From Lachnospiraceae bacterium UBA7729 (GTDB lineage Bacteria > Bacillota > Clostridia > Lachnospirales > Lachnospiraceae), in assembly GCA_002482005.1 (NCBI GenBank), contig DLFD01000018.1, positions 1 through 12,509 of the forward strand: a stretch of DNA of 12,509 nucleotides, read 5' to 3'. This document shows, piece by piece, positions 1-6,177 of the stretch. Within the stretch, counting starts at the first letter, position 1. The number at the start of each line of letters is the position of its first letter. A program made the translations under genes and the position numbers. The notes below the pieces were generated by a model. That model was given only the letters and a program-made list of their open reading frames with translations. It had not been told where the DNA came from and made no database searches.

Positions 1-13
1 CAGTTCATGGTAG

Positions 14-643
14 CTACAACAGTCTGAGGCTACAGAATTTGTAAATACAGTTATTCCAAAGGGGATTGATGTTGACTATATCAGTCCGAAAGGTGGAGTT
101 GTACCTTTGGATCCAAGGAGCTTGGGAAAGCTATATGTGAAGAAAGAAGACAAAAGACTTTGGGAATCTAAGGATTTTCAAGAGAGAGCCTTAAAAAACT
201 CCCTCTGTGCAGATACAGTCAATCCATCAGAGTACGTTGGAATTTATTATACAGGAGGGCATGGAGTGTTATGGGATTTCCCGGAAAATAAACAACTTCA
301 GAGATTAGCATGGGAAATCTATAAAAACGGCGGGTATGTCATGTCAGTATGCCATGGCGTTTGCGGGTTATTGAATATAACAGATGACAAAGGAACGCCT
401 TTAATCAAAGGCAGGAAGATCACAGGCTTTACGAAGGAAGAAGAAATATTGAGCGGTAAATACAAGAAGGTTCCGTTTATTACAGAAACTGAAATTAAGA
501 AAAAAGAGGCTGTTTTTTGTAAAAAATTTCCTTTCCGTAGATATGCTATCCATGATAATAGATTTATTACAGGACAAAATCCTATGTCTGGCGGAGAAGT
601 GGCAAAGGTGTTCTTAGATGTTCTGGAGAATCGTGGATTTTGA
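14..643 (+). CDS. DJ-1/PfpI family protein (Hsp31/glyoxalase III-like), 5' end missing or broken
   Basis: The reading frame is open from 14 to the stop at 641-643 and is closed upstream by a TAG at 11-13. The first usable start is a TTG at 107, but clear family sequence begins earlier: SEATEF near codon 5, then a D-Y-I-S-P-K-G-G strand and the PLDPRS loop. The TTG is therefore not the true start and about 20-25 N-terminal residues are absent. Counting from the TTG, visible landmarks are the glycine-rich YTGGHG at 48-53, the nucleophile elbow SVCHG with Cys82 followed by His83, KITGFT, and FITGQNP near the C-terminus. In Hsp31-type proteins a conserved Glu near the N-terminus, the Cys and the His form the active site; the Glu in SEA is still present. 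Members act as glyoxalases/chaperones against methylglyoxal damage. Whether the gene works depends on the break at position 11-25, which may be a frameshift, a deletion or a sequence-end artefact. Confidence 0.8.
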   Translation, partial: LQQSEATEFVNTVIPKGIDVDYISPKGGVVPLDPRSLGKLYVKKEDKRLWESKDFQERALKNSLCADTVNPSEYVGIYYTGGHGVLWDFPENKQLQRLAWEIYKNGGYVMSVCHGVCGLLNITDDKGTPLIKGRKITGFTKEEEILSGKYKKVPFITETEIKKKEAVFCKKFPFRRYAIHDNRFITGQNPMSGGEVAKVFLDVLENRGF

Positions 644-664
644 AACAAATTAGCAGGCAGGGAT

Positions 665-790
665 TTACATAATCGGATTAGTTATTACAGCCTCAAGTTC
701 AGCCATTTGATCTTCTGGAAGATAAGCAATAAAACAGCGTGTTTTACAGAAAAAAGCTGATAGCAAAGGCTGCAATGTTTGGAAGAAAAA
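665..790 (-). pseudogene. possible orphan C-terminal tail, unassigned
   Basis: Read on the minus strand, the stretch ending at the TAA (667-665) gives a protein-like tail, FIAYLPEDQMAELEAV followed by ITNPIM, with codon use like coding sequence. No start codon with a ribosome site precedes it, and the frame fades into low-complexity sequence near 790. It may be the 3' remnant of a lost gene or chance. I do not recognise a family. It shares the pattern of other seam fragments in this window. Confidence 0.25.
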
Positions 791-803
791 ATGGAGGAAG
801 AAA

Positions 804-1085
804 ATGAAGGAAATACTGATGTTCTATAGGGATGACTGCGGATACTGTGATATGGCTTTTCGGGCTTTGGAGGAACTTAAGAGTGCCCACCCGGAGTATG
901 CAAAAATTCCCTTCAGGAAAGTAGAGGAGACACAGGACCCGGTCTATGCGGACAAGTTCGACTATTATGCTACGCCGACTTTTTATGTAGGTGATGAAAA
1001 GATCTTCGAAGCTCACATTGGTCTGAAGTATGACCAGATGAAGGATGAGGTCGAGAAGGTACTCAAGACCGTATCAGAAAGCTGA
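804..1085 (+). CDS. thioredoxin/glutaredoxin-like small redox protein
   Basis: A 93-residue cytoplasmic protein with a thioredoxin-type active site CGYC (Cys12, Cys15) at the end of the first strand (EILMFYRDD) and the cis-proline motif ATPTFYVG (Pro58) that faces the active site in this fold. Length and the short helix-strand pattern fit a minimal thioredoxin/glutaredoxin domain, which carries out dithiol-disulfide exchange. A GGAGG at 793-797, six bases before the ATG at 804, fixes the start. No signal peptide or membrane segment is visible. It follows the DJ-1 gene on the same strand after about 160 bases, so shared transcription is possible but not shown. Its partner reductase is not in the window. 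Confidence 0.88.
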   Translation: MKEILMFYRDDCGYCDMAFRALEELKSAHPEYAKIPFRKVEETQDPVYADKFDYYATPTFYVGDEKIFEAHIGLKYDQMKDEVEKVLKTVSES

Positions 1086-1592
1086 TCCAGTTGTTTTGGT
1101 AGAAGAAGCCTGGCCGAACAATCAGTATTTGTGACGGAGGACATAGCCATGAAGTACAAAAATACAGGTTTGTCTCTTTGGTTAATCCCAAAGCAAATAT
1201 GGGGGCAGCGAATCCGGTTCTGGACAAATTGCCTGGAAAAAAAGAGGCAGGGGAGTTATATTGTGCCTCACAGACAGAAAGCTTTTTCTGAGAGAAAATC
1301 TGCTTGTACTTCCTATCAGCTATATTTGATTGATGCATATGAGATCACAAGATTTCGAGCGCCATGCGATTGTCATACATAAGTAAGACATAAAATAAGG
1401 TGGTTTCTGGCGCTTAGATGATGGATGGAAGAGCTTCATCTGATCATGCTGGACAACCACATCCCGGCAGGAGCAAAGCTCTACTAATACGTGCCAAAAG
1501 TATTTCTTATGAAGCACCGGAATATGTACGCGATAGCATCGCCTGCGAAAAGGTCTGCGGGCGGCAGAGGAAACAGGTCCGCGTCTTCTGCT
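1086..1592. other. about 500 bp with no convincing gene
   Basis: Several 60-90 codon ORFs lie here on both strands, but none has a ribosome site, recognisable domain or stable composition. On the plus strand a frame through 1150-1250 reads protein-like in patches (for example NPVLDKLPGKKEAGELYCA) and ends quickly, so decayed coding sequence is possible. No hairpin with a T-run, tRNA or repeat was found. The stretch lies between the 3' ends of two convergent genes. Confidence 0.5.
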
Positions 1593-2618
1593 TCAGAAGT
1601 GGGCGACCAGGGCTTCTGCGTCTTCCATGCGGGTTGCCCAGCTGGTGCAGAAGCGAATGACAGAGTGGGTGTCATCGAGCTTGTTCATAAACCCGTATCC
1701 GGCAAACTCTGCTATCCGCTTTACTTCCTGGTCCTCCATGGTGAAAAACTGCTGGTTGGTCGGGGAACCCAGATACAGCTTCAGACCTTTTTCGGTCAGT
1801 CCCTTGCGGATCGTCATCGCGGTGTCGATGGCGTTTTTTGCGATCTTCAGATAATTGTCATCCGTGAACAGAACATCGAACTGTACGCCGATCAGCCATC
1901 CCTTGGCGAGCACGCCTCCTGACATCTTCCGGATGGTGAAGAAATCCTGAGCCAGGGACGGGTCCGTGAATACGACCGCCTCGCCAAGAAGAGCGCCGAC
2001 TTTTGTGCCCCCGATGTAGAACACATCACAGTTGTCCGCCAGATCTTTCAGCGTGACGTCTGTATCATAAGCTGCAAGCCCGTACCCAAGCCGGGCACCG
2101 TCGATAAAGAGAGGAAGGTGATGCTTCCGGCAGACTTCGTGAAGGTCATGAAGCTCCTGTCTGGTGTACAGGGTGCCATACTCGGTCGGATGAGAGATAT
2201 AGACCATTCCCGGGCGGACTTCATGCTCCCAGTTTTCATCTTCATAGAAGAGACGGATGTAGGTTTCTGCCTGCTCTGCCGTGATCTTCCCGTCCTTGTG
2301 AGGGATCGTCAGCACCTTGTGGCCGGTGGCTTCCACAGCCCCCGCTTCGTGGAAGGCGATGTGCGCGGAGTCGGCGCTCAGCACACCGAAGGATGGCCGC
2401 AGGATCGAGCGGATGATCGTGGAGTTCGTATTGGTCCCTCCAATCATAAAGTGCACGATGGCGTCCGGCTTTCCGCAGGCAACCTTGATCTTTTCGGCGG
2501 CGCGCGCACAATATCTGTCCGCACCGTATCCGACGTTTTTCTCGAAGTTGATCTCTTCCAGTTTTTTCAGAATCAGAGGGTGGCAGCCCTCCATATAATC
2601 GCTCTCAAAGTGAAGCAT
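1593..2618 (-). CDS. PLP-dependent threonine aldolase / beta-eliminating lyase family protein
   Basis: A 341-residue aspartate-aminotransferase-fold (fold type I) enzyme of the low-specificity L-threonine aldolase family, which cleaves L-threonine or L-allo-threonine to glycine and acetaldehyde. Family features in order: FESDYMEGCHP at the N-terminus; IGGTNTNST (about 59-67), expected to bind the cofactor phosphate; IAFHEAGAVEATGH with His90, which stacks on the PLP ring; ISHPTEYGTLY (141-151); FIDGARLGYG with Asp173 (pyridine nitrogen partner) and Arg176; and GGTKVGALLGEA with Lys206 as Schiff-base lysine. The frame extends 19 codons upstream, but the ATG at 2618-2616 is preferred because GGAGAAGG lies five bases before it and family homology starts there. 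It is complete. Nearest same-strand sequence upstream is only gene remnants, so it is probably transcribed alone from the promoter at 2666-2695. The substrate could be another beta-hydroxy amino acid. Confidence 0.92.
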   Translation of the reverse strand: MLHFESDYMEGCHPLILKKLEEINFEKNVGYGADRYCARAAEKIKVACGKPDAIVHFMIGGTNTNSTIIRSILRPSFGVLSADSAHIAFHEAGAVEATGHKVLTIPHKDGKITAEQAETYIRLFYEDENWEHEVRPGMVYISHPTEYGTLYTRQELHDLHEVCRKHHLPLFIDGARLGYGLAAYDTDVTLKDLADNCDVFYIGGTKVGALLGEAVVFTDPSLAQDFFTIRKMSGGVLAKGWLIGVQFDVLFTDDNYLKIAKNAIDTAMTIRKGLTEKGLKLYLGSPTNQQFFTMEDQEVKRIAEFAGYGFMNKLDDTHSVIRFCTSWATRMEDAEALVAHF

Positions 2619-2665
2619 TCGATCCTTCTCCCTGCAAATGAGCTGTGCTGCAGCTATCGGAGAAT

Positions 2666-2695
2666 ACTTTACCATCTAATATGTGGTTATTTCAA
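2666..2695 (-). promoter_or_regulatory. candidate sigma-A promoter of the threonine aldolase gene
   Basis: On the minus strand TTGAAA (2695-2690) and TAAAGT (2671-2666) are separated by 18 bases, about 48 bases before the ATG at 2618. The -35 matches TTGACA at five of six positions and the -10 matches TATAAT at four of six. It lies just after the end of the remnant at 2706, where a promoter would be expected. Confidence 0.5.
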
Positions 2696-2705
2696 GGGAA
2701 AACCA

Positions 2706-2810
2706 TCAGGTTGTCTCCCGGCTGACCAGACGGGGTGTCAGTTGGATGGAGCGCACGTAGAACTCTCCAGAGGCTAATGTGCTCTCGTAAGGAGAAAGAC
2801 GATGGTTCCC
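2706..2810 (-). pseudogene. C-terminal tail resembling a LacI-type regulator, 5' part lost
   Basis: In the frame one step off the NhaC-like ORF, codons from about 2810 to the TGA at 2708-2706 encode a coherent tail: HRLSPYESTLASGEFYVRSI followed by QLTPRLVSRETT. The end (L-T-P-R-L-V-x-R-x-T) resembles the terminal strand of LacI/GalR-family repressors (P-x-L-V-x-R-E-S/T), but this is recognition by eye. No start is present; upstream it runs into the NhaC fragment. It therefore looks like the 3' end of a regulator gene whose body was removed. Confidence 0.4.
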
Positions 2811-3360
2811 TTCTTCAGAAGAATAAGGACGATAACCAGAATCAGCGGAATAACAGCGATGATATTGATATGGAACATGTCGCTGAGACCGCCTGTAATG
2901 CCGTCGATCGTTGTAGAGTCATATGTTTTTCCGGAAATACTGAAACCAATAATCAGATACAGGACTGCGGAAATGATTGCAGCGGGAATCGTTGTCTGCA
3001 TCATAGCACGGATATGGTCCATAATTGGAGTACCTGTGGTGGTCGAGCACATGATCGTGCTGTCAGAGAGAGGCGACATTTTATCGCCGAACCAGGCTCC
3101 GCCAACAATCGCGCCGGCAGTGATAGCCGGATTGACGCCAAGACCTGTACCTACACCGATCATCGCAATACCGACAGTTCCGAGTGTACCCCATGAAGTA
3201 CCAGTAATCACGGAAGTAATGCAGCACATCAGAAAGGCAATAAGCAGAAAGAACTTCGGACTGATGAGTTTTAGCCCGACTGTCAGAATCGTAGGAACGG
3301 TTTCCGCAGCCATAAATGCGGAAATCATCATCTCAACCGCAAGAATAGATCTTAAAGTCC
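2790..3360 (-). pseudogene. internal fragment of an NhaC-type Na+/H+ antiporter
   Basis: The frame open from 3493 to 2774 holds about 190 residues of unmistakable NhaC-family membrane protein: AVEMMISAFMAAETVPT, then TSVITGTSWGTLGTVG, then AGAIVGGAWFGDKMSPLSD and a DHIRAMMQTTIP loop, with about five hydrophobic segments between them. These are the conserved core motifs of the family, which exchanges Na+ for protons. Intact members are around 450-500 residues, so roughly the first third and last third are missing. The N-terminal ~45 residues of the open frame are arginine/alanine-rich GC-rich sequence unlike the family, and the C-terminal end (GTIVFLLTRAH) is a frame-shifted reading of the regulator-like tail. 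A possible frameshift lies near 3345, where another frame reads GMDFK. Not expected to be functional. Confidence 0.75.
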
Positions 3361-3386
3361 ATTCCGGTAACGGAAAAAGAATCGCG

Positions 3387-3421
3387 CGCGCACCGCGAGT
3401 CGCAAGCTCCCGCGCACCGCG
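3387..3421. repeat. GC-rich direct repeat CGCGCACCGCG, two copies 24 bp apart
   Basis: The 11-mer CGCGCACCGCG occurs at 3387-3397 and 3411-3421 inside a patch (3380-3440) far richer in G+C than its surroundings. It sits exactly at the 5' edge of the NhaC fragment. Its role is unknown; it could mark a recombination or assembly seam. Confidence 0.5.
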
Positions 3422-3496
3422 CACGAGATGGGCAGCGCATAACGGCAAAAGTACCGGGATGCGCGAAGAGAAGCACCTGCACACTGTCCACACTCA

Positions 3497-3655
3497 TTAA
3501 TCTTCAGGCAGAGCTTTATGCTGCGGCGTAAAAGCCCGGTGGTAGACTGTATCTGTGGTCAGTTGGTCCATACTTTCGGAATGATGGTATGGAAGCACGC
3601 GTTTTCCACCCTCTGGGTGCGCAGAGCGAAACGTGTGAGGCTTCACTAAATGCTG
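3497..3655 (-). pseudogene. unassigned C-terminal coding remnant
   Basis: Between the TAG at 3658-3656 and the TAA at 3499-3497 the minus strand has an open frame of about 52 codons reading HTFRSAHPEGGKRVLPYHHS, then ESMDQLTTDTVYH and RAFTPQHKALPED. Composition is protein-like and the stop overlaps an ATG (TAATG at 3499-3495), the arrangement of translationally coupled genes. The coupled frame begins MSVDSVQVLLFAHPG but runs into the GC-rich patch and stops near 3335. I cannot name the family. It is probably the 3' end of a truncated gene plus the first codons of its former partner. Confidence 0.3.
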
Positions 3656-3823
3656 CTACATATGCTGACAGATTATCCTGCTCAGATTTTGGACTATATT
3701 TTGACAGATAAGCTTCCCGATGAGATAAATTTTATGATTCGGCTTTTTTGATTCCTTTGCCCTTGCGTAAAGCGTTTGCAGCATAGTTTCCGCCACACCG
3801 CCGATTTCGCCTTTTCCCGACAT
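3656..3823 (-). pseudogene. N-terminal fragment of a second SAM-dependent methyltransferase (LCM/O-methyltransferase-like)
   Basis: An ATG at 3823 follows the preceding methyltransferase stop by 11 bases and has GAAGG eight bases upstream, so it was a coupled downstream gene. The first 33 residues (MSGKGEIGGVAETMLQTL, then YARAKESKKPNHKIY) match the start of the class I methyltransferase family related to leucine carboxyl methyltransferases, in which KIYDEKA normally continues into the SAM domain. Here the match stops after KIY (about 3725), then about 22 unrelated codons run to a TAG at 3656. The SAM-binding domain is absent, so it is non-functional. Assignment rests on the N-terminal signature only. 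Confidence 0.5.
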
Positions 3824-3834
3824 TTCACGCCTTC

Positions 3835-4482
3835 TTAAACGGGGTTCTTTCTTGCCACCAAATGCAGCCTGAATCCCTTTTGCTGCTCGATTTTTTCTAT
3901 CGTAAGACCCGCTGTCTTGCAATAACCGCGCACTTCATCAATGGTACGCGCCGCGACATCGCCGTGACCGGCCAGGTTGGCAAGAGGCAGCTCGATGTGA
4001 TTGACAAACCACATCAAAGCCTTTGAGCCTGTATTATCCCGCAGCACCAGCATTCCGCCGGGTTTAAGAACTCTTGCGACTTCGTTAATAAACGCCTGCG
4101 GATCGGGGTAGTGGTGAAAACTCTGGGAGTTGATCACAATGTCAAAACTATCATCCTCAAAGGGCATATTCTCGCAGTCGCCCACCACAAACTCCGTGTT
4201 TTGCAGGTTTTTGGCCTTCGCCTGTTTTATCATCTCGGGCGTCAGGTCAAGCCCTGTAAAATGCGCATTCGGATATTCTTCCGAAAGAAGAGAAATCATC
4301 GGCGCGGTGCCGCAGCCAGCATCCAGCAGTGTCTCAAACGGCTTATTCCTGATTTCCGCAAGAATAGGCGGGTAGTCCTTGCGGCACATTTTGTAAATGC
4401 CTGCCTTGTCGTTTTCATAGTTCTTTGCGGCCTTCGTAAATTCACTCACAGAAAGCCGTTTATACTCTTCTGAAGACTTCAT
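3835..4482 (-). CDS. class I SAM-dependent methyltransferase
   Basis: A complete 215-residue Methyltransf_11/UbiE-like protein with no membrane segment. Motif I, the SAM-binding loop, is LLDAGCGTAP (52-61). The acidic ribose-binding residue is in GLDLTPEM (Asp79). The adenine-side motif is VVGDCENMPF with the D-D-S-F-D sequence at 110-114, and VLKPGGMLVLRD (138-149) is motif III. SQSFHHYPDP (119-128) is the usual post-motif II loop. The substrate cannot be read; relatives methylate small molecules or quinone precursors. The ATG at 4482 has AAGGA about ten bases upstream. A candidate promoter and palindromic operator lie at 4507-4529. The downstream coupled gene is truncated, so this enzyme once had a partner methyltransferase. 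Confidence 0.88.
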   Translation of the reverse strand: MKSSEEYKRLSVSEFTKAAKNYENDKAGIYKMCRKDYPPILAEIRNKPFETLLDAGCGTAPMISLLSEEYPNAHFTGLDLTPEMIKQAKAKNLQNTEFVVGDCENMPFEDDSFDIVINSQSFHHYPDPQAFINEVARVLKPGGMLVLRDNTGSKALMWFVNHIELPLANLAGHGDVAARTIDEVRGYCKTAGLTIEKIEQQKGFRLHLVARKNPV

Positions 4483-4506
4483 AATAACGCCATCCTTTTC
4501 ATTTAT

Positions 4507-4522
4507 GTTAGCAATGGCTAAC
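4507..4522. promoter_or_regulatory. palindrome GTTAGC-AATG-GCTAAC, operator candidate
   Basis: A perfect 6+6 bp inverted repeat with a 4-bp spacer begins 25 bases upstream of the methyltransferase ATG. It directly follows the candidate -10 element at 4529-4524 and would cover the transcription start, the classic site for a TetR- or MarR-type repressor. It is too short and lacks a T-run to be a terminator. The regulator is not identified; a short orphan tail at 4681-4782 could be what is left of it. Confidence 0.5.
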
Positions 4523-4523
4523 C

Positions 4524-4552
4524 TGTATACAAAATCAATATTAGTTAGTCGT
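4524..4552 (-). promoter_or_regulatory. candidate promoter of the methyltransferase gene
   Basis: On the minus strand the -10 candidate is TATACA (4529-4524), five of six to consensus. With a 17-base spacer the -35 would be ACGACT (4552-4547), only three of six, so this promoter would be weak or activator-dependent. The predicted start falls within the palindrome at 4507-4522, about 35 bases before the ATG. Confidence 0.4.
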
Positions 4553-4680
4553 ATCTAATTTATAGTAGAGCACGACCTCACATTATTTTCAAGAGGTTTT
4601 CGCATCTTTTTGCGAATTTTTATATTCCGTACATTTTGTTTCTCGGCTCATTCAGAAAAATGTGCAATTTGTCTGCATTT

Positions 4681-4782
4681 TTATTTCCCATTCATAAGTT
4701 TTCTTGCAAAAGCCGCAGGCGCTGCGGCGTCTAATGTGTTGCCGCGCTCTATATAGTCCACACACGCATCATGAATATTCAT
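4681..4782 (-). pseudogene. short orphan tail or 33-residue ORF, possibly a regulator remnant
   Basis: The minus strand encodes MNIHDACVDYIERGNTLD followed by AAAPAAFARKLMNGK, ending at the TAA 4683-4681. The helix-forming, alternating pattern looks like a genuine C-terminus and could be the last helices of a TetR-type regulator, but that is a guess. There is no ribosome site before the ATG at 4782, and an in-frame TGA sits immediately upstream, so it is more likely a 3' remnant than a gene. Confidence 0.25.
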
Positions 4783-4801
4783 TCAGGAATACAAAGCGGG
4801 G

Positions 4802-4954
4802 ATGCTCGGTATCTGTGATGCCGAGTTGGTTGACCAGGAATTTTTATGGAAAGATTCGCGGCAAGGTGATATTATAAAGTTAGCTTTATCTAATAAATAT
4901 AAGCAACGTGACACCACTGAATCAGAAATCTTAGAAGGACGAAATAACGGATGA
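4802..4954 (+). pseudogene. coding tail overlapping the SRPBCC gene by ATGA, unassigned
   Basis: The frame from the TGA at 4772-4774 to the TGA at 4952-4954 reads IFIQEYKAGMLGICDAEL, then VDQEFLWKDSRQGDIIKLAL, then SNKYKQRDTTESEILEGRNNG. The only ATG (4802) has no suitably spaced ribosome site. The stop overlaps the next start as ATGA (4951-4954), as at other junctions of this cluster, which supports a true gene end. I do not recognise the family. It is most likely the C-terminal end of a gene truncated near 4775. Confidence 0.4.
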
Positions 4955-5484
4955 TTACATTGAATGAGCAGGTGGACATCCCTGCACCGTACGAAAAGAT
5001 TCAGGCGTGGCTTGATAACTTTGAGCAGGAATTCGTGAAGTGGAGTCCTTATCACCTGGACTGTAATCTGTATGACGGCGGATATAAAAAGGGAGACCGG
5101 ATCCGTTTCCATGAAATTGTTATGGGGCTGGACTACGATGTGACCGGCAGGATCACGGAGAGCGAGAAAGATAAGAATCATTTCCGAATTGTATTCCAGA
5201 GTGATGCAAAAACGGCGTTCATCACATTTGAGGCGAATCGGACGGAAGAAGGGATTCATTTCTCTCATACAGAAGAATTCGGCATGACGACACCGGTGCT
5301 CGGACCAATCATGAACTTTCTGATCTTCAAAGTTTTTTTCAGGAAGAAAGCAGACTGGAGCCTGATCCGGGATGACATGATCCTGGATAACAGGTATCTG
5401 AGAGACATTCTGGTCTCCGGGAAATATCCGGACAGAATACCTGTGGAGGAATTGAAAAGGAAGAACCCAGGGGAGCTAAGATAA
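4951..5484 (+). CDS. SRPBCC (START/Bet v1-fold) family protein
   Basis: A 177-residue soluble protein of the polyketide-cyclase/START-like superfamily. The N-terminus has the typical strand plus helix ITLNEQVDIPAPYEKIQAWL, with W and P positions usual for the family, then a KKGDRIRFHEIVMGL strand, the central D-V-T-G-R-I-T-E strand, FITFEA and HFSHTEEFG strands, and the long C-terminal helix (about 115-145). Such proteins bind or transform hydrophobic ligands in a deep cavity; no ligand can be inferred here. The start at 4951 follows AAGGA at 4935-4939 by 11 bases and overlaps the preceding frame by ATGA; a TAA at 4945-4947 excludes a longer form. The remnant at 5486 begins one base after its stop, so it heads a coupled cluster. 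Confidence 0.75.
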   Translation: MITLNEQVDIPAPYEKIQAWLDNFEQEFVKWSPYHLDCNLYDGGYKKGDRIRFHEIVMGLDYDVTGRITESEKDKNHFRIVFQSDAKTAFITFEANRTEEGIHFSHTEEFGMTTPVLGPIMNFLIFKVFFRKKADWSLIRDDMILDNRYLRDILVSGKYPDRIPVEELKRKNPGELR

Positions 5485-5485
5485 C

Positions 5486-5578
5486 ATGATTTTTCATGAA
5501 TACGGAAAAGAAGGGGAAAAGGCGTTGCTGCTGATCCATGGCCCCGGAAATATGAACTTTGTTGGAGGTAGTCTATGA
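5486..5578 (+). pseudogene. N-terminal fragment of an alpha/beta hydrolase
   Basis: An ATG one base after the SRPBCC stop, with AGGGGAG ten bases upstream, starts MIFHEYGKEGEKALLLIHGP and then GN. This is the standard opening of alpha/beta hydrolases: a first strand, then a hydrophobic strand ending in the H-G oxyanion-hole loop. After about 22 codons the frame passes into the ribosome site of the next gene and stops at 5576-5578, overlapping it by ATGA. About 230 residues with the nucleophile, Asp and His are missing, so this is the head of a gene whose body has been deleted. A functional 30-residue peptide is unlikely. Confidence 0.6.
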
Positions 5579-6177
5579 ATAAACAGCAGAAAAAGACCTG
5601 GGACGATTGCATGGCATTGCTAATGAGTGAATTGCCCAAAGAGGATGCAGAGACCGTATACGATAAAGCTGTTTTGAGATGGCAGGATTTTTCTGCAAAG
5701 ATGGATGGCGAGTCTGAGAGCAGAAAAAAACTGGCTGTCAATTCGATTTTACCCCGGGTTGCCATATATGCTGCGTTAAAGGAAGACGGGTATCCGGCAG
5801 ATCAGATCATGAAGAAGTACATTGAAGAAATTTCCGGTCCTGCTATGCATGAGAAATATGCAAAGCTTGAAAAAATACCCGGCTTTTTCTGGATCTTCCG
5901 GAAAGCGTATATGTCCTATACGGACAAGTCTGACTGGTGGAACTGTGAATCAGTGAAAACGCCTGATGGGTTCAAGCTGGATATGCACACGTGTCTTTGG
6001 AAAGATTGCTGCGATATTGCCGGTTATCCGGAAGTATGCAGCTATTTTTGCGACAGCGATGATATCACCTACAGTAATCTCAGAAAGGTCGGCTTCCGAA
6101 GGACGCAGACACTTGGCAAAGGCGGAGAACGGTGTGATTTTGAGTTTTATAGAAAAGACGGTGCTGAAAAACAATGA
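5575..6177 (+). CDS. L-2-amino-thiazoline-4-carboxylic acid hydrolase-like protein
   Basis: A 200-residue soluble protein resembling the ATC hydrolase-like family common in Clostridia. The characterised Pseudomonas enzyme opens the ring of L-2-amino-thiazoline-4-carboxylate on the way to L-cysteine, but most members are uncharacterised. Landmarks are AVNSILPRVAIYAALKE (54-70); the C-L-W-K-D-C-C-D-I segment (Cys140, Cys145, Cys146); PEVCSYFCDSDDITYSN (Cys155, Cys159); and the C-terminal TLGKGGERCDFEFYRK with Cys187. The clustered cysteines and terminal G-G-x-x-C-D-F-x-F are family hallmarks. GGAGG eight bases before the ATG at 5575 sets the start. It overlaps the hydrolase remnant upstream and the small ORF downstream by ATGA, so it is part of one polycistron. 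The actual substrate is unknown. Confidence 0.75.
   Translation: MNKQQKKTWDDCMALLMSELPKEDAETVYDKAVLRWQDFSAKMDGESESRKKLAVNSILPRVAIYAALKEDGYPADQIMKKYIEEISGPAMHEKYAKLEKIPGFFWIFRKAYMSYTDKSDWWNCESVKTPDGFKLDMHTCLWKDCCDIAGYPEVCSYFCDSDDITYSNLRKVGFRRTQTLGKGGERCDFEFYRKDGAEKQ

Noticed and set aside
1131..1382. 83-codon plus-strand ORF starting with GTG
   Set aside because: No ribosome site, no domain, and protein-like patches occur in a different frame, so at most decayed sequence.
2118..2777. 219-codon plus-strand frame opposite the threonine aldolase
   Set aside because: The aldolase on the minus strand has all catalytic motifs; this frame has none and is a shadow.
4874..4889. Palindrome ATAAAG-TTAG-CTTTAT as an operator of the SRPBCC gene
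   Set aside because: It lies inside apparently coding sequence (D-I-I-K-L-A-L-S) of the tail at 4802-4954, so codon content alone can explain it. No promoter elements are placed around it.
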